64,000 nt of DNA from Aquatica leii (lineage: Eukaryota > Arthropoda > Insecta > Coleoptera > Lampyridae), in the NCBI GenBank assembly GCA_035610365.1, contig CM069436.1, positions 86,367,912 through 86,431,911 on the forward strand. Direction: 5' to 3'. The position numbers were made by a program, and so were the translations under genes. The notes below the pieces were generated by a model. It saw nothing but the letters and a program-made list of their open reading frames with translations, made no database searches and was not told the DNA's origin. Positions 61,226 to 64,000 of this stretch are shown here, piece by piece (position 1 is the first letter of the stretch; each line of letters starts with the position of its first letter).

Positions 61226-62309
61226 GTCAGATGTAAACGGGTATCTATAGTGTATGTTTCTCTCGCTTTGGCGCTCTTTTAATTACTTTATAATCAACAT
61301 ATTAAGGATCACCTAGAACTTACCCTTCGTAGCTCTGAGCTACAGTTTACTGCAAGTTACGTATGTATTATGTTCCAAATATTTATTACACATGCTGCTC
61401 GAAAAACTTTTTGTGTCTGTGTCATCATATTTAATAAATGCATCATCTTCAAAAAATGTCTATGGTGATGTAGATAACTTTCTTCCCTGTTCTTTTTTTT
61501 GTATTTTAGTAATCGATTTTCTCATTAGCATTTAACTCTTTTTAAATTTTGCTTTAAAAATTTTGATTGTGTCGACTTTTCATTTGATCCGAAGCGCCTT
61601 GAGAATTACTTCTGCACTTATCATATTTTTGTCTCTTCTAACAACCAACATGAAGATGATTTTTTACGCACTGGATTTATTTCACAGTTACTTTAACAAA
61701 GAGCTTATAGAAGATTTTGATCCAATTCGCTTTGAATAAACTTCCAGAAAAAATATTTTAAATTTAATTTTGTTTTCAATTTATGTTGAAGAAATAGCAC
61801 AAAGGTTTAAGACCAAGCTACATTTTTAATTATTCAGAAATCTTTATTTTTTAATTTTATTGACAAGACACTAAATTAATATGAGTTCTTAAATCGTCTT
61901 CTTTTTCATTTTCTATTTGGCCTACGCTTACTTTATCGTTTACATTTTTAATTACGGTATCTTTTATTGTAGGCATCTAAATATAATTCTTCTTCGTCTC
62001 ATTTTTTTCTAAACGCAATCTCAGCGAACTATAACATAATTCTTTTCTTTAGGAATTGCTTGATATCTCTATAATAACCATGCTTGCTCATTTAAAAATT
62101 TGACGCAATCGGAAAATATAATTTGAAAACAATAAGACGAACAAAGACGCAAGAAAAGTATGACGCGATCAGATTCCGTTGAAAAAATGTGAACTACAAA
62201 ACGTTTACAGATGAGTCGATAAAAGATATCTTTATCATGAGAGTAAATACTAATTACCAAAAGAAATTTTTATAATAACAACGTTCACACTACTTTATTC
62301 TTATTTATT
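61226..62309. other. Leader remnant and AT-rich DNA, no gene
   Basis: The first 120 bp resemble the leaders of the BEL-like LTRs. The rest has no supported feature. The minus-strand 63-codon frame at 62,069-62,260 is unrecognised. Confidence 0.5.
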
Positions 62310-63650
62310 CGGTGTATTAGATGATTACGCACGGAGAGCAACTTAATGCAGCCCGAGGGCTTCTGAGCCGAGAGATGTATACTGCTCGATGGGCGTAATC
62401 ATCCAGTAACGCCAGTGTTGTTTACAAGCTTTTATTTTTTACTTTATATATAATTTAAAATAAAAATGAACAATTATTTAAGTTTTTATTACAAATATAT
62501 CTAGTAGTTTAGAACAATAAATCGTTTAAAGTTTAATTTACTCATAATGCCTAGAATAAGAAATATACATACATTCACATAACTACCACGACGTTATGAA
62601 AGGGCGTTATAAATGAATGAAATGAATGCCTTCTTTCAAAAGTAATGTATATGATTATAAGCTACTTTCGGCTTAGACCGCGTCGTAATTAAATACCCAG
62701 ACTTAGGCTTGGTCCTAGTCTCTTCTTGAGAACCAAAACAAAAAGTAGAAGTTGGCCTTTGCCGTATTGTCGTTCGTGAACGTAAAATGTAATGTCAGTG
62801 ACATTTACCACTCTGAAGATGCAAACTGCATTGTCTTGCGAAACGTCAGTTTGTTTGGGTTCACGAACGACAATACGACAAACTGACGTTTTGCAAAACA
62901 TTGCAGCTTGCATCTTCAGAGTGGTAAATGTCACTGAGATTACATTTACCACTCTGAAAATGCAAATTGCAATGTTTTGCGAAACGTCAGTTTGTTTGGG
63001 TTCACGAACGACAATACGGCAAAAGCCAAGTTCTACATCTTGTTTTGGCTCTCAAGAAGAGACTAAGAACAAGCCTTAGTCTGGGTGTTTAACTACGACG
63101 CGGTCTAAGTCGAAAGTCGCTTATAATCATAAGCATAACAACCGCGAAAGCTTAAGATTTTATAAAAGTAATGTATATTTTTACATTTTTGTTTAGATCT
63201 TGATGGTAACTAGTTTTCTATTCCGTCTTGTGCATTTTTTAAACATATTTGAGCAATTTTTGCAATTTCATTATAATCATCAATTTGACAAGTAAATAAT
63301 TATACGTCAAATTATTTACTGTTCTAAACTACTAGATATACTTGTAATAAAAACTTAAGTAACTGGTCATTTTTAGTTTGAATTTTATATAAATTAAAAA
63401 ATAAAATTTTGTATGCATCACTGGCGTTACTGGATGATTGCGGGCTGCATTAAGTTGGCCTCCAAGCGTAATCATGGTAATAACGCCCTTGGTACATAAA
63501 TAGCTATTACTTGTCAAATTGATTTTATAATCGTGAGAGGGCGTTATGAATTCATAATGCCCTGTAAATTCATAACGTCTTCTCATAACGCCCTGGTTGT
63601 TATGTGTATGTTTACATATTTCGTATCCTAGGCATTATAAGTAAATTGCC
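62310..63650. repeat. Complex foldback structure with nested inverted repeats
   Basis: Block A (62,310-62,530) is inverted at 63,290-63,490. Block B (62,530-62,640) is inverted at 63,535-63,650. Block C (62,652-62,790) is inverted at 62,998-63,135. The centre has three hammerhead-like units. The order is A-B-C-centre-C'-A'-B', not the C'-B'-A' expected of a simple palindrome, so A-B may once have been tandem. AGGGCGTTAT/ATAACGCCC motifs recur. No transposase. Confidence 0.75.
62799..63020. ncRNA. Three hammerhead-like units, direct-inverted-direct
   Basis: Unit 1 (62,799-62,877), inverted unit 2 (62,878-62,931) and unit 3 (62,942-63,020) share ACATTTACCACTCTGAA, a variable stem II, and GCGAAACGTCAGTTTG. 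The core reads CTGAAGA rather than CTGATGA (unit 3 CTGAAAA), with GAAAC and a GUC triplet. The palindrome ACGU could form stem III only between two molecules. Units 1 and 3 continue into TTCACGAACGACAATACG. The frames of 87 and 95 codons here are by-products of this repetition. Confidence 0.5.
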
Positions 63651-63811
63651 CTTCTATTTTTAAATTTTTATTTATTTTTTATCATGACTGTGTGTTTATT
63701 AATAGTTTCAATTTGTTATTTTTGACATTTGTCAGTTTAATTATATTACTTCGTATGCTCTTTTATAGCTTAATGTGTTAGCTATATTTTTAATAATTTA
63801 TACTGTTTGTA

Positions 63812-63860
63812 GACATACTGATGATGACATTTTATAATGTCGAAACATGTTTATAAAATA
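63812..63860 (+). ncRNA. Hammerhead-like motif near the window end
   Basis: Core CTGATGA (63,818-63,824), one unpaired T, stem II GACAT/ATGTC with loop TTTATA (five perfect pairs), GAAA (63,842-63,845), palindromic ACATGT and a GUU triplet. Stem I is only ATA/TAT, three pairs. All core residues are present, but the short stem I makes single-copy activity doubtful. Confidence 0.6.
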
Positions 63861-64000
63861 AAATTATTTAAAACTAAAATATTTTTTGTAGAAAATACTT
63901 TAAGTTAAATAATTTAATTGTAAATCACAACAAAATGAAATATAAAATATTTTGTATGTTGTAACTGTTGTAATTATCGGAAATCATTGATCTTGTGGCG

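Noticed and set aside
62792-63079. 95-codon frame with repeated TFTTLKMQ-type peptide
   Set aside because: It is explained by direct-inverted-direct repetition of a non-coding unit; the minus-strand 87-codon frame mirrors it.
1-64000. tRNA or rRNA genes
   Set aside because: No cloverleaf with conserved TTCRANNY-type box, and no rRNA core sequence, was seen on reading either strand; a covariance search was not possible.

Overview
The window looks like repeat-rich nuclear DNA of an insect; a beetle is possible, but the sequence does not fix the order. The grounds are strongly AT-rich DNA, short GT-AG introns, and a dense nest of decayed insect-type transposable elements: BEL/Pao, piggyBac, pogo/Tigger, two hAT families, Jockey-type and APE-type LINEs, and Penelope. 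No complete host gene, tRNA, rRNA, operon or CRISPR array is visible. The only plausible host coding sequence is a 65-codon first exon present in two copies.

Layout. Bases 1-18,725 (copy A) recur almost base for base at 28,922-47,566 (copy B), offset about 28.92 kb. Copy A ends exactly at a 100-N gap (18,726-18,825). In order, each copy holds: a minus-strand first exon; a degenerate hammerhead-like motif; a large inverted repeat with hammerhead-like cores; a piggyBac remnant; a pogo/Tigger transposase pseudogene; a Jockey-type LINE remnant; unexplained purine-rich DNA with a direct repeat; BEL/Pao gag, protease and RT remnants; a hAT-like MITE; a BEL/Pao LTR interrupted by a TTAA-flanked piggyBac element; and BEL/Pao 3' pol. 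The two copies are mostly near identical, with local clusters of differences and an indel-dense edge beside the gap. Assembly duplication (separated haplotypes) is therefore as likely as a real segmental duplication.

Between the copies (18,826-28,921) lie a second pogo-type fragment, a BEL-like LTR/leader and a hAT transposase pseudogene. After copy B come a BED-finger hAT element (48,728-51,574), an APE-type LINE with a GAA tail (51,600-54,681), a Penelope RT fragment (54,871-55,053), a third pogo-type transposase pseudogene (minus strand, 57,890-59,290), another BEL-like LTR (60,802-61,225) and a nested foldback structure (62,310-63,650).

The most notable signal is a scattered family of type-I hammerhead ribozyme motifs of the sort carried by Penelope-like elements and retrozymes. 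One (54,295-54,351) has every conserved core residue, three stems and a GUA cleavage triplet. It sits in a roughly 164-bp insertion with an 18-20 bp target duplication inside the LINE. Other members at 1.4, 2.7-2.9, 62.8-63.0 and 63.8 kb are degenerate.
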